Numbered from the stretch's first letter, positions 8,795 to 18,081 are shown. The stretch is 64,000 nt of DNA from Chthoniobacterales bacterium (GCA_039930045.1 JBDSQB010000018.1:62001-126000), one strand, 5' to 3'. Made by a program: numbers and translations. The notes: generated by a model not told the origin, from the letters alone.

Positions 8795-10003
8795 ATGAAA
8801 GCCCTCCTGCTCACCAACGAATTTCCTCCTCACATCTACGGCGGTGCCGGTGTCCACGTGGATTATTTGAGCAAGGAACTGGCGAAACTTCTCGATGTGG
8901 AGGTGCGCTGTTTCGGCGAGCAACAGAGCGACGATCCAAGGCTGACGGTGAAGGGTTTCTCCCTCGACACGACGGATTTCACTAGTCCCGCGAATCTGAA
9001 ATCGGTCTTCGGCGCGATCCGACGCTGCACGGATTTCAACACGACGAACATCGACGCCGACGTGGTCCATTGCCACACGTGGTATAGCCATTTTGGCGGA
9101 ATCCTGGCCAAGCTTTGCTACGGGATTCCGCTCGTGGTCACGATTCATTCGCTCGAACCGCTGCGCCCGTGGAAACGCGAGCAGCTCGGGCACGGCTACG
9201 ATTTTTCCGTCTGGCTGGAGCGGACTTGCATCGAAATGGCAGACGCGATCATCGCTGTTTCCGAGGAGACGAAACGCGATGTGCTCGGTCTTTTCGATGT
9301 CGATGAATCGAAGATCCGCATCATCTACAACGGCATCGAACCCGCTCAATATCAGCCAGCCACGGGTAACGAGGCGCTGGTGCGGCACGGTATCGATCCG
9401 ACTCGGCCCTACCTTCTTTTTGTGGGACGCATCGCGCGTCAAAAGGGCATCGTTCACCTCGTCAACGCCATCAAATATCTCGACCCCGGCTTCCAGATCG
9501 TCCTCTGTGCCGGCGCGCCCGACACCCCGGAGATCGCGGCCGAGATGCAAGCCGCTGTGGCCGCCGCGCAGGCGTTGCGGGCCGATATTTTCTGGATCTC
9601 CGACATGGTAAGCAAGGCGGAGGCGATTGAGTTTTATTCCCATGCGGCGGTTTTCTGCTGCCCGTCGATTTACGAGCCGTTTGGGATCATTAATCTCGAA
9701 GCGATGGCGTGCGAAACAGCCGTGGTCGCGAGCGCGGTCGGTGGCATCAAAGAGGTCGTTGTTCATGGCGAAACGGGTTATCTCGTGCCGCTGGAGCAGA
9801 TGACTGCGAGTCCATTTGAGCCGGTGGACCCGGATCGTTTTGCCCGCGATCTGGCCGCGCCGATCAATGAGCTGATGCGCGATCCCGAGAAGCGGAAAAA
9901 GATGGGTCAAGCCGGTCGCCGCCGTGCGCTGGAGAAGTTTAGCTGGTCGGCGATCGCCGCGCAGACGCGGGATTTGTATGAGGAGTTGCAGGCGGCTCGC
10001 TAG
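8795..10003 (+). CDS. glgA: Glycogen synthase, GT4 type
   Basis: 402 residues of a GT-B fold glycosyltransferase, family GT4. The N-terminus, MKALLLTNEFPPHIYGGAG, has the glycine loop used for nucleotide-sugar binding. A KxG-like element FVGRIARQKG and the E-x7-E motif EPFGIINLEAMACE lie in the C-terminal Rossmann domain. The sequence follows the actinobacterial-type GlgA (ADP-glucose or maltose-1-phosphate chemistry) rather than the longer GT5 enzymes. It would extend alpha-1,4-glucan or make its precursor in the cytoplasm. No other glycogen genes are adjacent. Confidence 0.8.
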   Translation: MKALLLTNEFPPHIYGGAGVHVDYLSKELAKLLDVEVRCFGEQQSDDPRLTVKGFSLDTTDFTSPANLKSVFGAIRRCTDFNTTNIDADVVHCHTWYSHFGGILAKLCYGIPLVVTIHSLEPLRPWKREQLGHGYDFSVWLERTCIEMADAIIAVSEETKRDVLGLFDVDESKIRIIYNGIEPAQYQPATGNEALVRHGIDPTRPYLLFVGRIARQKGIVHLVNAIKYLDPGFQIVLCAGAPDTPEIAAEMQAAVAAAQALRADIFWISDMVSKAEAIEFYSHAAVFCCPSIYEPFGIINLEAMACETAVVASAVGGIKEVVVHGETGYLVPLEQMTASPFEPVDPDRFARDLAAPINELMRDPEKRKKMGQAGRRRALEKFSWSAIAAQTRDLYEELQAAR

Positions 10004-10079
10004 TCGTCCTGTGGATGAGCCTTTGACGAACCATTCCCGACGGCTATACTCCGAACCCGGCGAACGTCGGACTTAGATT

Positions 10080-11165
10080 ATGTTCGTAGATCAAATTAGA
10101 ATTTATGCCGAGGCCGGCGATGGCGGACGCGGCTCGGTTTCCTTCCGGCGCGAGAAATTTATCCCGCGCGGCGGTCCCGACGGAGGCGACGGCGGACGCG
10201 GGGGGAGTGTGATTCTCAAGGCCAGCGAGCAAGTGGATAATCTGGTTTCTTTTTACTACGACCCGAAGATCAAAGCCAAGAGTGGCAACGGAGGTTCTGG
10301 CCGTCAGAAATCCGGCAAATCCGCCGAAAATAAGATCGCCTTGCTCCCAGTGGGCACGGCTATTTACCGAGTGCCGGAAAGACTGGTGCCAGTTCCGAAA
10401 ACGGGTTTTGAAGAGGAGGATGAGAACGCAGAGCCGGTGGAAAAGCCGTTGCAGAAAAAGGGTTTGCCGATTGAGGAGTTGGAACTCGTGGCCGACCTGA
10501 CGGAACCGGGCCAGGAATTTATCCTCTGCCAAGGCGGCAAAGGCGGGAAGGGGAACATCCATTTCAAGAGCTCGACGAATCGAGTTCCAGTCGAATACAC
10601 CGAAGGCACGCCGGGCGAGCGGGGCTATTACTATTTTGAGCTGCGCAAGATCGCCGACGCGGGCTTGGTCGGTTATCCGAATGCTGGAAAATCAACCTTG
10701 ATCAGCCAGGTTTCTGCGGCGCATCCGAAGATTGCGCCCTATCCCTTCACCACGCTCACACCGATGATCGGTGTGGTCGATGTGGAAAACTTCGGACGTT
10801 TCACTGTCGCGGACATCCCTGGCTTGATCGAAGGGGCTCATCGCAATGTGGGCTTGGGCCACGACTTTTTGCGCCATGTGGTGCGCTGCAAGTTGCTCCT
10901 CTTTGTCATCGACATGGCCGGCAGCGAGGGAAGAAATCCTTTCGACGATCTGGTTCGGTTGCGCGAGGAGATCGTTCTTTACGATCCCACACTCGCGCAA
11001 CGCCAATGGCTGGTCATCGCGAACAAGATGGATTTGCCGGAGTCAGAGGAGAATCTGCGCATCTTCCGCATCCGTTATCCGAAGCCGGAAATCATCGAAA
11101 TCTCTGCTGACAAATCAGTCGGAATCGATGAACTGAAAAAGCGGCTGGCTGAGTTGATTCTCTGA
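10080..11165 (+). CDS. obgE: Obg GTPase, ribosome assembly
   Basis: 361 residues. The glycine-rich Obg fold (residues 1-190) starts MFVDQIRIYAEAGDGGRGSV. The G domain has G1 GYPNAGKST (about 200), G3 DIPGLIEGA and G4 NKMD. A late 50S assembly and stress-response GTPase, usually essential. An acidic insertion sits inside the Obg fold between about residues 100 and 130 (KTGFEEEDENAEPVEKP), longer than in E. coli; this is a lineage feature rather than damage. There is no OCT extension. The glycosyltransferase gene follows after 8 bp. Confidence 0.95.
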   Translation: MFVDQIRIYAEAGDGGRGSVSFRREKFIPRGGPDGGDGGRGGSVILKASEQVDNLVSFYYDPKIKAKSGNGGSGRQKSGKSAENKIALLPVGTAIYRVPERLVPVPKTGFEEEDENAEPVEKPLQKKGLPIEELELVADLTEPGQEFILCQGGKGGKGNIHFKSSTNRVPVEYTEGTPGERGYYYFELRKIADAGLVGYPNAGKSTLISQVSAAHPKIAPYPFTTLTPMIGVVDVENFGRFTVADIPGLIEGAHRNVGLGHDFLRHVVRCKLLLFVIDMAGSEGRNPFDDLVRLREEIVLYDPTLAQRQWLVIANKMDLPESEENLRIFRIRYPKPEIIEISADKSVGIDELKKRLAELIL

Positions 11166-11173
11166 GTGTTCCC

Positions 11174-12328
11174 ATGCCGAAAGTTGCCAGTTACTGCACG
11201 GTTTTCCTCAAGCCGGAGATGCTGCATATCTACCGGCAGGTCACTGGATTGAAGCGATATGAAAATGTCGTCATCACCAAGACACGTCAACACCAGGCAG
11301 ACTTCCCTTTCGAACCTGTAGTAAAATTGGATAAACCGAGTATCAACCTGCTTAAGCGTCTGGTCTCCAAGTATATCTACAAAAAAACTGCCTTCATTTA
11401 CCGTGGTGAATATGCGGTTCTGGAGAGTGCACTCAAAGTCCATCAGCCGGACCTCCTCCATATCTATTTTGGGCACACCGGAGTGCATCTTTTGCCGTTC
11501 ATCGAGGAGTCGAAAATGCCCTGCGCGGTGTCTTTTCATGGTGCTGACGTGATGCCTCGCGCAGATCGCCCCGAGTATTTGGGAAACCTCAAAAAATTAT
11601 TACAAATCATCCCCATTGCGATGGCGAGATCGGAGTCGCTGGCAGTTCGCTTGAGGGACTTGGGTTGTCCTGCTGAAAAAATACGGATCAACCGCACCGG
11701 TATTCCGCTCGATCAATTGAAATATATCGACAGGTCATCACATGGGAAGGTGCCTCTGCGGTTTATCCAAGCCTGCCGATTGATTGAAAAGAAAGGGCTT
11801 CGCACCACCATCGAGGCATTTTCTAAGATTCGCCGCCAGTTGCCCGGGAGCACATTGGTAATCGCCGGCGCAGGTCCGATGGCGGAAGAACTCGCCAGCT
11901 TGGTGGCTCGACTCGGACTCGCTCCTTACGTTCAGTTTGTCGGATTTTTGGATCAAGCAGCTCTGCGGGAATGGTATGCGAATTCCGACATTTTTGTTCA
12001 TCCCAGCGAAATCACGGCTCAGTCGGATCAGGAAGGCGTGCCGAATTCGCTCCTTGAGGCCATGGCCACGGGTTTGCCTGTGGTGGCGACCATTCACGGC
12101 GGAATCCCCGAGGCGGTGGAACATGGAAAAACCGGTCTCCTGGTTCCAGAAAAGGATGTAACTGCACTCGCTGCGGCCATGCTGGAGCTGGGGCAGGATT
12201 TTTCCCGTCGTCTTTCGATGGGACAGGTAGCGGCGGCATCCGTCCGGGAAAATTTCGAGCAAGGCGCGCAAATCGCCAAGCTGGAGAGCTATTATGATGA
12301 AGCCATTCAAATCGCCGGAAGCCGCTGA
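11174..12328 (+). CDS. Glycosyltransferase family 4
   Basis: 384 residues, GT-B fold. Visible are a VSFHGADVMPR nucleotide-sugar domain motif, RFIQACRLIEKKG at the start of the second domain, AGAGP, and EGVPNSLLEAMATGLPVVAT carrying the E-x7-E signature. It is similar to exopolysaccharide or colanic-acid-type glycosyltransferases that add a hexose to a lipid-linked or extracellular glycan. It looks less GC-rich than obgE or the cys genes by eye. It follows obgE closely, but the substrate is unknown. Confidence 0.75.
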   Translation: MPKVASYCTVFLKPEMLHIYRQVTGLKRYENVVITKTRQHQADFPFEPVVKLDKPSINLLKRLVSKYIYKKTAFIYRGEYAVLESALKVHQPDLLHIYFGHTGVHLLPFIEESKMPCAVSFHGADVMPRADRPEYLGNLKKLLQIIPIAMARSESLAVRLRDLGCPAEKIRINRTGIPLDQLKYIDRSSHGKVPLRFIQACRLIEKKGLRTTIEAFSKIRRQLPGSTLVIAGAGPMAEELASLVARLGLAPYVQFVGFLDQAALREWYANSDIFVHPSEITAQSDQEGVPNSLLEAMATGLPVVATIHGGIPEAVEHGKTGLLVPEKDVTALAAAMLELGQDFSRRLSMGQVAAASVRENFEQGAQIAKLESYYDEAIQIAGSR

Positions 12329-12391
12329 ATATCTGATTGCCAGCGCCAATCTGCTGGCTAAATTCGTTTCCCTATTAACCTATAGAGAATT

Positions 12392-13054
12392 ATGACTGCT
12401 GAAGAAATCACTCAGGCAAATGTGCTGCTCCGCGACCGATCTCCGCTGGAAATCGTTCGCTGGGCCATCGAACAGGCGAATGGACGGGCCATTGTTTCCA
12501 CCAATTTCCGGCCTTACGAAGCCGTCGTTTTGCACCTCGCCACTCAAGTGCAGCCCGATATTCCGGTGCTTTGGGTCGATCATGGCTACAACAAGCCCGC
12601 GACTTACCGGCACGCGGAAGAGGTGAAAAATCTGCTTAAGCTGAACATTCAAGCCTTCGTCCCGCGAGTCACCACGGCGCACTACGATGCCATTTACGGC
12701 GGTGCGCCCGAGCCGACGCCTGAAAACGAGGAGCGGATCAAAGCCTTCAGCACCACGATGAAACTCGAGCCTTTTCAGCGCGGAATGCGCGAGCTTGCGC
12801 CGACGATTTGGATCACCGGCCTGCGGGAAGTGCAGAACCCGAACCGCGCCGGGCTCGACATCGTCAGCGCAGACGGAAACTTCGGTTCACTGAAAATCAG
12901 CCCTGTCTTTCGCTGGACCGACCGCGACATGCACGCCTATTGCCAGGAGCATTCGCTACCGAACGAGTGGGATTATTTCGATCCAGCCAAGGCCGACGAA
13001 AAGCGCGAGTGCGGCCTGCATGCAGCCTGGGGCGGAGCGGCGGTGAAAGTATGA
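12392..13054 (+). CDS. cysH: Phosphoadenylyl-sulfate (PAPS) reductase
   Basis: 220 residues of the PAPS reductase family. It reduces activated sulfate to sulfite with thioredoxin or glutaredoxin. The N-terminal PP-loop-like region reads IVSTNFRPYEAV, and the C-terminus carries the catalytic ECGLHA motif. The paired CC...CxxC motif of iron-sulfur APS reductases is missing, so the substrate should be PAPS. The stop overlaps the cysD start (ATGA at 13051), so the two are translationally coupled. Confidence 0.85.
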   Translation: MTAEEITQANVLLRDRSPLEIVRWAIEQANGRAIVSTNFRPYEAVVLHLATQVQPDIPVLWVDHGYNKPATYRHAEEVKNLLKLNIQAFVPRVTTAHYDAIYGGAPEPTPENEERIKAFSTTMKLEPFQRGMRELAPTIWITGLREVQNPNRAGLDIVSADGNFGSLKISPVFRWTDRDMHAYCQEHSLPNEWDYFDPAKADEKRECGLHAAWGGAAVKV

Positions 13055-13962
13055 GTGCCGTGACTTCCTACCAACTCGATCACCTCGATTATCTGGAAAC
13101 CGAAGCCATCCATGTGATGCGCGAGGTTGCGGCCGAGTTTGAGCGGCCCGCGCTGCTTTTTTCGGGCGGAAAAGATTCCATCTGCCTCCTGCGCCTCGCA
13201 GAAAAAGCGTTTCGTCCATCGGACATTCCGATGCCGTTTCTCAACGTGGACACCGGCCACCATTTTCCCGAGTTGAATGTATTTCGCGACAAACGCGCCG
13301 CAGAACTCGGCGGCAAACTGATCATCCGCAAAGTTGAGGACGCCATTGCCGCAGGTATCGCGCATCCTTCGCCCGGCGAAGTGAGCCGCAATCGACTGCA
13401 AATTCCCACGCTGCTCGCGGCGCTGGAGGAGTTTCAATTCGATTGCGCCATCGGCGGTGCCCGGCGCGATGAGGAAAAAGCGCGGGCCAAGGAACGTTTC
13501 TTCAGTTTCCGCGATGCCTTTGGCCAATGGGATCCGAAAAACCAGCGCCCCGAAATCTGGAATCTCTACAACGCCCGCGTGAATCCCGGCGAAAACATGC
13601 GCGTTTTTCCGCTCTCCAACTGGACCGAAATGGACGTCTGGGAATACATCAAGCGCGAGCAACTCGAAGTGCCGACCATCTATTTTTCCCACCGCCGCCA
13701 GTCCGTTCGCCGGGGCGGCCAGTGGCTCCCGGTCAGCGAAATTCTGCCGCCGAAGGACAAGGAGGAAGTGCGCGAACTCACCGTCCGCGTCCGCACCATC
13801 GGCGACATCATCAGCACCGGACTCGTCGAAAGTCCGGCTAACACCGTCGATGACATCATTGCCGAAATTGCCGCCGCTCGTGTGACCGAACGCGGCTCGC
13901 GTGCCGACGACAAATCGAGTGAGGCCGCGATGGAAGACCGCAAAAAGCAGGGGTATTTCTAA
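13051..13962 (+). CDS. cysD: Sulfate adenylyltransferase small subunit
   Basis: 303 residues. The ATP-PPi loop is LLFSGGKDS near residue 33. Other hallmarks are PFLNVDTGHHFPE and IKREQLEVPTIYFSHRR (in pieces). It forms the ATP sulfurylase heterodimer with CysN, making APS from ATP and sulfate. The start at 13051 overlaps cysH by four bases; the frame is open further upstream inside cysH but lacks family similarity there. The stop overlaps the cysN start (TAATG at 13960). Confidence 0.93.
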   Translation: MSAVTSYQLDHLDYLETEAIHVMREVAAEFERPALLFSGGKDSICLLRLAEKAFRPSDIPMPFLNVDTGHHFPELNVFRDKRAAELGGKLIIRKVEDAIAAGIAHPSPGEVSRNRLQIPTLLAALEEFQFDCAIGGARRDEEKARAKERFFSFRDAFGQWDPKNQRPEIWNLYNARVNPGENMRVFPLSNWTEMDVWEYIKREQLEVPTIYFSHRRQSVRRGGQWLPVSEILPPKDKEEVRELTVRVRTIGDIISTGLVESPANTVDDIIAEIAAARVTERGSRADDKSSEAAMEDRKKQGYF

Positions 13963-15287
13963 TGAGCCAAACCACCACCGGACATCCCGTCGAACTCCTC
14001 CGCTTCAACACCTGCGGCTCCGTCGATGACGGAAAATCCACTCTCATCGGCCGTCTTTTATACGACACAAAGTCGCTGATGGAGGACCAAATCGAGGCGC
14101 TGGAACGCTCCGCCGACATTACCGGCGGCGGACAGATCAATCTCGCCAATCTCACCGATGGCCTTCGCGCCGAACGCGAACAGGGCATCACCATCGACGT
14201 CGCGTATCGTTATTTCGCCACGCCGCGGCGCAAATTCATCGTCGCCGACACGCCTGGCCACATCCAATACACGCGCAACATGGTCACCGGCGCGAGCACG
14301 GCCAACCTCTCCGTCATCCTCGTCGATGCGCGGCATGGCGTGATCGAGCAAACCCGCCGCCATACCTGCATCGCGGCGCTGCTCGGCATTCCGCATCTCG
14401 TCGTCGCCGTGAATAAAATGGATCTCGTCGACTGGAGCCAAGAGCGTTTCCTCGAAATCCGCGACGCCATCGAGGGTTTCCTGCCCAAGCTCGACATGGC
14501 GAAGGACGTAAAATTTATCCCGATCAGCGCGCTCAGTGGTGATAATGTCGTTGGTCCATCCGACAAGACTCCGTGGTATGAGGGGCCGAGTTTGCTGCAC
14601 CATCTGGAGACCGTCCACATCGCCAGCGACGTGAACCTCACCGCCTTCCGGATGCCCGTGCAATGGGTCAATCGCCCAAACAATCCCACGGATCATTCGC
14701 TCCACGATTTCCGCGGTCTCAGTGGGCAAATCGCTGGCGGCATCGTCCGGCGTGGGGAAAAAATCATGGTTCTCCCAAGCGGGTTAAAAAGCACGGTGAA
14801 AAGCATCTGGACGCTCGACGGCGAACTCGACGAGGCGTTCGCCCCACAATCCGTCACGCTCTGCCTTGAGGACGACTTGGACGTGAGCCGCGGCGACATG
14901 ATCATCGGTCTCGACAACCTCCCCGGCATGGGCACCGAACTGCGCGCCCGCGTCTGCTGGATGCACCCGCGTCCACTGCAGCGCGGCAACAAATATTTCC
15001 TCAAGCACACTTCGCAGACTGTCCAGGCGGCGGTCACGAGCATCGAGAGTTGCATCGATATCCGCACGTTCGAGCACGAACCAGCGCCCGCGCAGCTCGC
15101 GATGAATGGTATTGGCGAAATTCGCCTGCGCACTGCGAAGCCGCTTGTTTTTGACGGCTACGGCACCAACCGGCTCACCGGCTCTTTCATCCTGATCGAG
15201 CAGGGGACGAACCACACCGTCGCCGCCGGAATGCTCTTCCCGCCGACGGAACCCGTGAAGCCAGAATACAACGATTTCGCGATCTAA
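13962..15287 (+). CDS. cysN: Sulfate adenylyltransferase large subunit (GTPase)
   Basis: 441 residues of an EF-Tu-like GTPase that drives APS synthesis. Motifs: CGSVDDGKST (P-loop, about residue 19), REQGITIDVAYR (switch I), ADTPGHIQYTRNM (G3) and NKMDLVDW (G4). It ends at about 441 residues with no C-terminal CysC (APS kinase) domain, although the partner CysH looks PAPS-specific, so APS kinase must be encoded elsewhere. It is the last gene of the cysHDN operon. The stop abuts an 18-bp palindrome and the convergent isomerase gene. Confidence 0.93.
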   Translation: MSQTTTGHPVELLRFNTCGSVDDGKSTLIGRLLYDTKSLMEDQIEALERSADITGGGQINLANLTDGLRAEREQGITIDVAYRYFATPRRKFIVADTPGHIQYTRNMVTGASTANLSVILVDARHGVIEQTRRHTCIAALLGIPHLVVAVNKMDLVDWSQERFLEIRDAIEGFLPKLDMAKDVKFIPISALSGDNVVGPSDKTPWYEGPSLLHHLETVHIASDVNLTAFRMPVQWVNRPNNPTDHSLHDFRGLSGQIAGGIVRRGEKIMVLPSGLKSTVKSIWTLDGELDEAFAPQSVTLCLEDDLDVSRGDMIIGLDNLPGMGTELRARVCWMHPRPLQRGNKYFLKHTSQTVQAAVTSIESCIDIRTFEHEPAPAQLAMNGIGEIRLRTAKPLVFDGYGTNRLTGSFILIEQGTNHTVAAGMLFPPTEPVKPEYNDFAI

Positions 15288-16138
15288 GTTAGATTCGAAT
15301 CTAACTCCGCTGCGGCAAACGTCGCGCGCATCCGGTCCGCCATCCAGCGGTTGATCTCGTCCAGATCGGCCACCGGTTTTTGCGAAAACGGAGCCGCCTG
15401 CAAATATCCATCCGGCCCAAACTCCGGCGTCATCGTCGTGAATTCGCGTCCCGCACGGGCGTGGGCCAGCCAGATCATTTTCCACCAGCGCTCGTGGGCT
15501 TCCAACGCTGCGAGATATTCCGGCGCGGCGGGATGCGGCACCTGCGGCCCTTGATCGTAGCCGACCCGAGCGTGAACGTGCTGGGCGCGACCGGCGCATA
15601 GTGCCAGCACGTCCGGCTCGGTGTCGATCAACCGCTCGCAGACGCAGCACCAATGCGAGTAGTCGCAGGTGAGCCGCAGCGCAGGCAGCTCGGTGAGAAG
15701 ATCGCGCGTGGTCCATGGATTAAAAGTGGATCGACTGCGATGCGTTTCAAAGCCGACTGCGACTCCACTGGCAGCGGCGAAATCCATGGCGCGTCCGAAG
15801 AATTCCACGCTTCGCGCGAGCGGCCAGGCATCGCATCCGGCGAGCGAGGTTAGAAACAGCGGCACGCATTCGAGGGAGACTTCTAACTTGCGGCGAAAAT
15901 CCTCCAAATGCTGTTCGACGGTGGCTATTCTCTTAGGAACATAACCGCCAGCGGTGCAAATTTCCGCGATGAAAGGAACGCCCGCATCGCTCAGTTTCGC
16001 CGAGAAAATTTCCCGCTCTTGAGAGTCGCTGGGAACGGGTCCCTCGATGCCGTCGAAACGGCCCGTTTTGCAATCGTCCAGCGCCGTGTCGAGGTCGAAG
16101 CCATTGGTCCAGAGCGAGCGAAAAAGGAGGAGTTTCAT
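15284..16138 (-). CDS. Sugar phosphate isomerase/epimerase-like TIM barrel protein
   Basis: 284 residues resembling the xylose isomerase-like TIM barrel superfamily (AP_endonuc_2 fold). MKLLLFRSLW is strand 1, with FIAEICTAGGYVP, VGFETHRSRSTF (metal-ligand Glu and His) and LTCDYSHWCCVCERL (Asp/His) following, as in the family. Such enzymes isomerise or epimerise sugars or hydroxy-acids with a divalent metal. It is the last gene of the nine-gene leftward operon and starts 6 bp after the FGE-fold gene. The substrate is unknown; the operon context suggests a small nitrogenous compound or its carbon skeleton. Confidence 0.65.
   Translation of the reverse strand: MKLLLFRSLWTNGFDLDTALDDCKTGRFDGIEGPVPSDSQEREIFSAKLSDAGVPFIAEICTAGGYVPKRIATVEQHLEDFRRKLEVSLECVPLFLTSLAGCDAWPLARSVEFFGRAMDFAAASGVAVGFETHRSRSTFNPWTTRDLLTELPALRLTCDYSHWCCVCERLIDTEPDVLALCAGRAQHVHARVGYDQGPQVPHPAAPEYLAALEAHERWWKMIWLAHARAGREFTTMTPEFGPDGYLQAAPFSQKPVADLDEINRWMADRMRATFAAAELDSNLT
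15288..15305. terminator. 18-bp perfect palindrome between convergent genes
   Basis: GTTAGATTCGAATCTAAC reads identically on both strands. It begins one base after the cysN stop and lies inside the last codons of the convergent isomerase gene. As RNA it would form at most a 7-bp stem with a 4-base loop and has no T-run, so it would be a weak terminator. It also consists of two inverted copies of the GTTAG/CTAAC pentamer that is enriched from here to 29.7 kb. It may mark the left junction of that block. Confidence 0.4.
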
Positions 16139-16144
16139 AGTAAT

Positions 16145-16843
16145 CTAGAGGTCGCAGGCGATGCGGAAACCGATGTTGTCGCGGCGCTGGTCCGCCGGAA
16201 AAGAATCGCGCCAGGCCGAGCGCAGCAGCCGGGGCAGATAATCCCATGCGCCTCCACGAATCGCGCGCCGGGTTTCATCGCCGTCAGCAGTCCAAGCCGA
16301 GCCGTTGGCTGGTGCGCCGCGATAGTTAGGATGCCACGCGTCCGCAACCCATTCGCAGACGTTTCCATGCAAGTCGTGAAGGCCAAAAGCATTCGCAGGA
16401 AACGCTCCAACTCGCGTGCGGTGGCCGGCTCCAATGCGTTCGCCGTATTCGGAGAAAAGGAAATTCGCGTCTTGTGCAGTCAGCTCATTTCCAATGGCAA
16501 AAGGCGTTTGCGATCCAGCACGACAGGCAAATTCCCACTCTGCCTCGCTGGGCAAACGGCACGCGAGACCGCTTCGTTCGCTGAGCCATTCGCAATACGA
16601 TTGCGCCGCGATCCAGCTAACATTCACCACTGGCCATTCGACGTCCTCATTCGGCGCGTGATCCGGGGCAAAAAGCCGATACGCGCCGACCGTCACTAGA
16701 AACTTCCCCAAGGCAAATGGACGTTCTAACCTCACCTGATGCGCCGGACGCTCCGTGTCATTGGCAAACTTGTCCCCTGCGTTTTCTCCCATGATAAATT
16801 CGCCGAGTTCATCCGCTTGAAACTCGCGGAGTTGCAACGTCAT
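16145..16843 (-). CDS. Formylglycine-generating-enzyme-fold protein lacking the catalytic cysteines
   Basis: 232 residues of the SUMF1/FGE fold. Visible are GEFIMGENAGD, PVVNVSWIAAQSYCEWL, RLPSEAEWEFACRAG, FGLHDLHGNVCEWVAD and the C-terminal RAIRGGAWDYLPRLLRSAWR. In true formylglycine-generating enzymes the last motif carries two active-site cysteines; here those positions are Asp and Leu-type residues, so sulfatase activation is unlikely. Related folds serve in EgtB-type oxygenases and non-enzymatic subunits. The start overlaps the Rieske gene stop by 4 bp, implying coupling with that oxygenase. No sulfatase gene is present in the window. Confidence 0.7.
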   Translation of the reverse strand: MTLQLREFQADELGEFIMGENAGDKFANDTERPAHQVRLERPFALGKFLVTVGAYRLFAPDHAPNEDVEWPVVNVSWIAAQSYCEWLSERSGLACRLPSEAEWEFACRAGSQTPFAIGNELTAQDANFLFSEYGERIGAGHRTRVGAFPANAFGLHDLHGNVCEWVADAWHPNYRGAPANGSAWTADGDETRRAIRGGAWDYLPRLLRSAWRDSFPADQRRDNIGFRIACDL

Positions 16844-18081
16844 GGCCGCTGACTGGGCGCGGGTTCATGGTCATCCGTCGGCCACACTCCGCGAATCCGT
16901 GCGGCGAGATAGCGATAGAAAAGCCAGACCGTCATTTCGAGGTGACTTAGCCGCCCTTGCTGCCATCCGCTAGACGCCAGACCGCGCTGTACGCCGGTGC
17001 AGACTTCCATGTCTTCCATGTGAAAAGTCGTCAGCGATTCGACGGCTTGCTCGCGCAATGTTAGATAGTCCTCGCGCTGCAACGCCTCCGCAGAAAAGAG
17101 CGTCGTGGTTAGGAGTTTGAGTCGATTCGCGCCGAGCGGTTGCAGGCGATACCAGATCACGCGATCGTGCGCCGTCGCGAGGAGAAACGTCGGGTAAATG
17201 AGAAACAGCCCCCACTGGTTTCGCTGGGCTTCATTCAACCCGCGGAGATGCGGCAGGCTGGCGGCGATCTCCTGCAAATCGGCGCGCATCGATTCCTTGT
17301 AAGGCAGATGCGCGCGGATGTAGCGGCGGCGTTCCTGCTCAGTCCAGGTGTCGCGCGCGGGCATCAAAGGCTGGAGCGTTTTGTGATGGATGCCGAGGTG
17401 GTGATAGCTCTCCATGAAGTTTTCCACGAGCACTTTCCAGTTGAATGGACAGTCCCAATCGAGTGCGATGCCGACCTTCATTTCTGCCAGATTGAAGGCG
17501 GCCAGATCGGCTGTGATTTCAGTTAGATCTGTATGCAGCGGAGCCGCGTCCCCGCTGAGATTGACAAAGATGAAGCCATTCCAAGTCTCGCAGCGAAAGG
17601 GCATCAGAGAAAAGTCATCGCGCGAAAAACCCTCCGCCTGCTGCATCTCGGGACAGGCCTTCAGATGACCATCCAACTCAAATGTCCAGGCGTGATACGG
17701 ACACAAAAAGAGCCGGGTGTGACCGCAATCCGGCTTACCCTCGCGCACCTCGGTCAGCGTGTGGCCGTCGTAGCCGAAGCCCTCCGGCATGATGTCCATC
17801 GAGCGATGCGGACAGACGCGCGAGAGCGTGCGAACCACGCCATCCTTGCCATGAACGACGATCAGCGGGTCCCCTAACAATTCGAGATTCAGGAAATCGC
17901 CAGGCGCGGGAATCTGCGAAATATGCGCGACGCATTGCCACTCCTGGCGCAAAACGTGATCGGCCTCCCAGGCAAAAAATTTCTCGCTAACATACGCTGG
18001 TGCGGGAAGCGTCTTGGCCTGGTTCAGCGGCAGCGCGGCGGTCTCCACAATCTGCCGCTGGAGTTCTCCCAGTGAAATCAT
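16840..18081 (-). CDS. Rieske non-heme iron oxygenase, alpha subunit
   Basis: 413 residues. The Rieske [2Fe-2S] ligands are C90-x-H92 (CPHRSMD) and C127-x2-H130 (CPYHAW); the spacing between the pairs is long. The mononuclear iron site follows at ENFMESYHHLGIHH. The layout matches ring-hydroxylating oxygenase alpha subunits of the quaternary-amine/N-demethylase branch (GbcA, CntA, stachydrine demethylase type). These oxidise C-N methyl groups or carnitine-like substrates. No reductase gene is adjacent, so electrons must come from elsewhere. It overlaps both neighbours by 4 bp. Confidence 0.8.
   Translation of the reverse strand: MISLGELQRQIVETAALPLNQAKTLPAPAYVSEKFFAWEADHVLRQEWQCVAHISQIPAPGDFLNLELLGDPLIVVHGKDGVVRTLSRVCPHRSMDIMPEGFGYDGHTLTEVREGKPDCGHTRLFLCPYHAWTFELDGHLKACPEMQQAEGFSRDDFSLMPFRCETWNGFIFVNLSGDAAPLHTDLTEITADLAAFNLAEMKVGIALDWDCPFNWKVLVENFMESYHHLGIHHKTLQPLMPARDTWTEQERRRYIRAHLPYKESMRADLQEIAASLPHLRGLNEAQRNQWGLFLIYPTFLLATAHDRVIWYRLQPLGANRLKLLTTTLFSAEALQREDYLTLREQAVESLTTFHMEDMEVCTGVQRGLASSGWQQGRLSHLEMTVWLFYRYLAARIRGVWPTDDHEPAPSQRP

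Noticed and set aside
12808-13050. Longer cysD starting inside cysH
   Set aside because: The extension is Arg-rich and has no CysD similarity; the ATGA overlap at 13051 is the natural coupled start.
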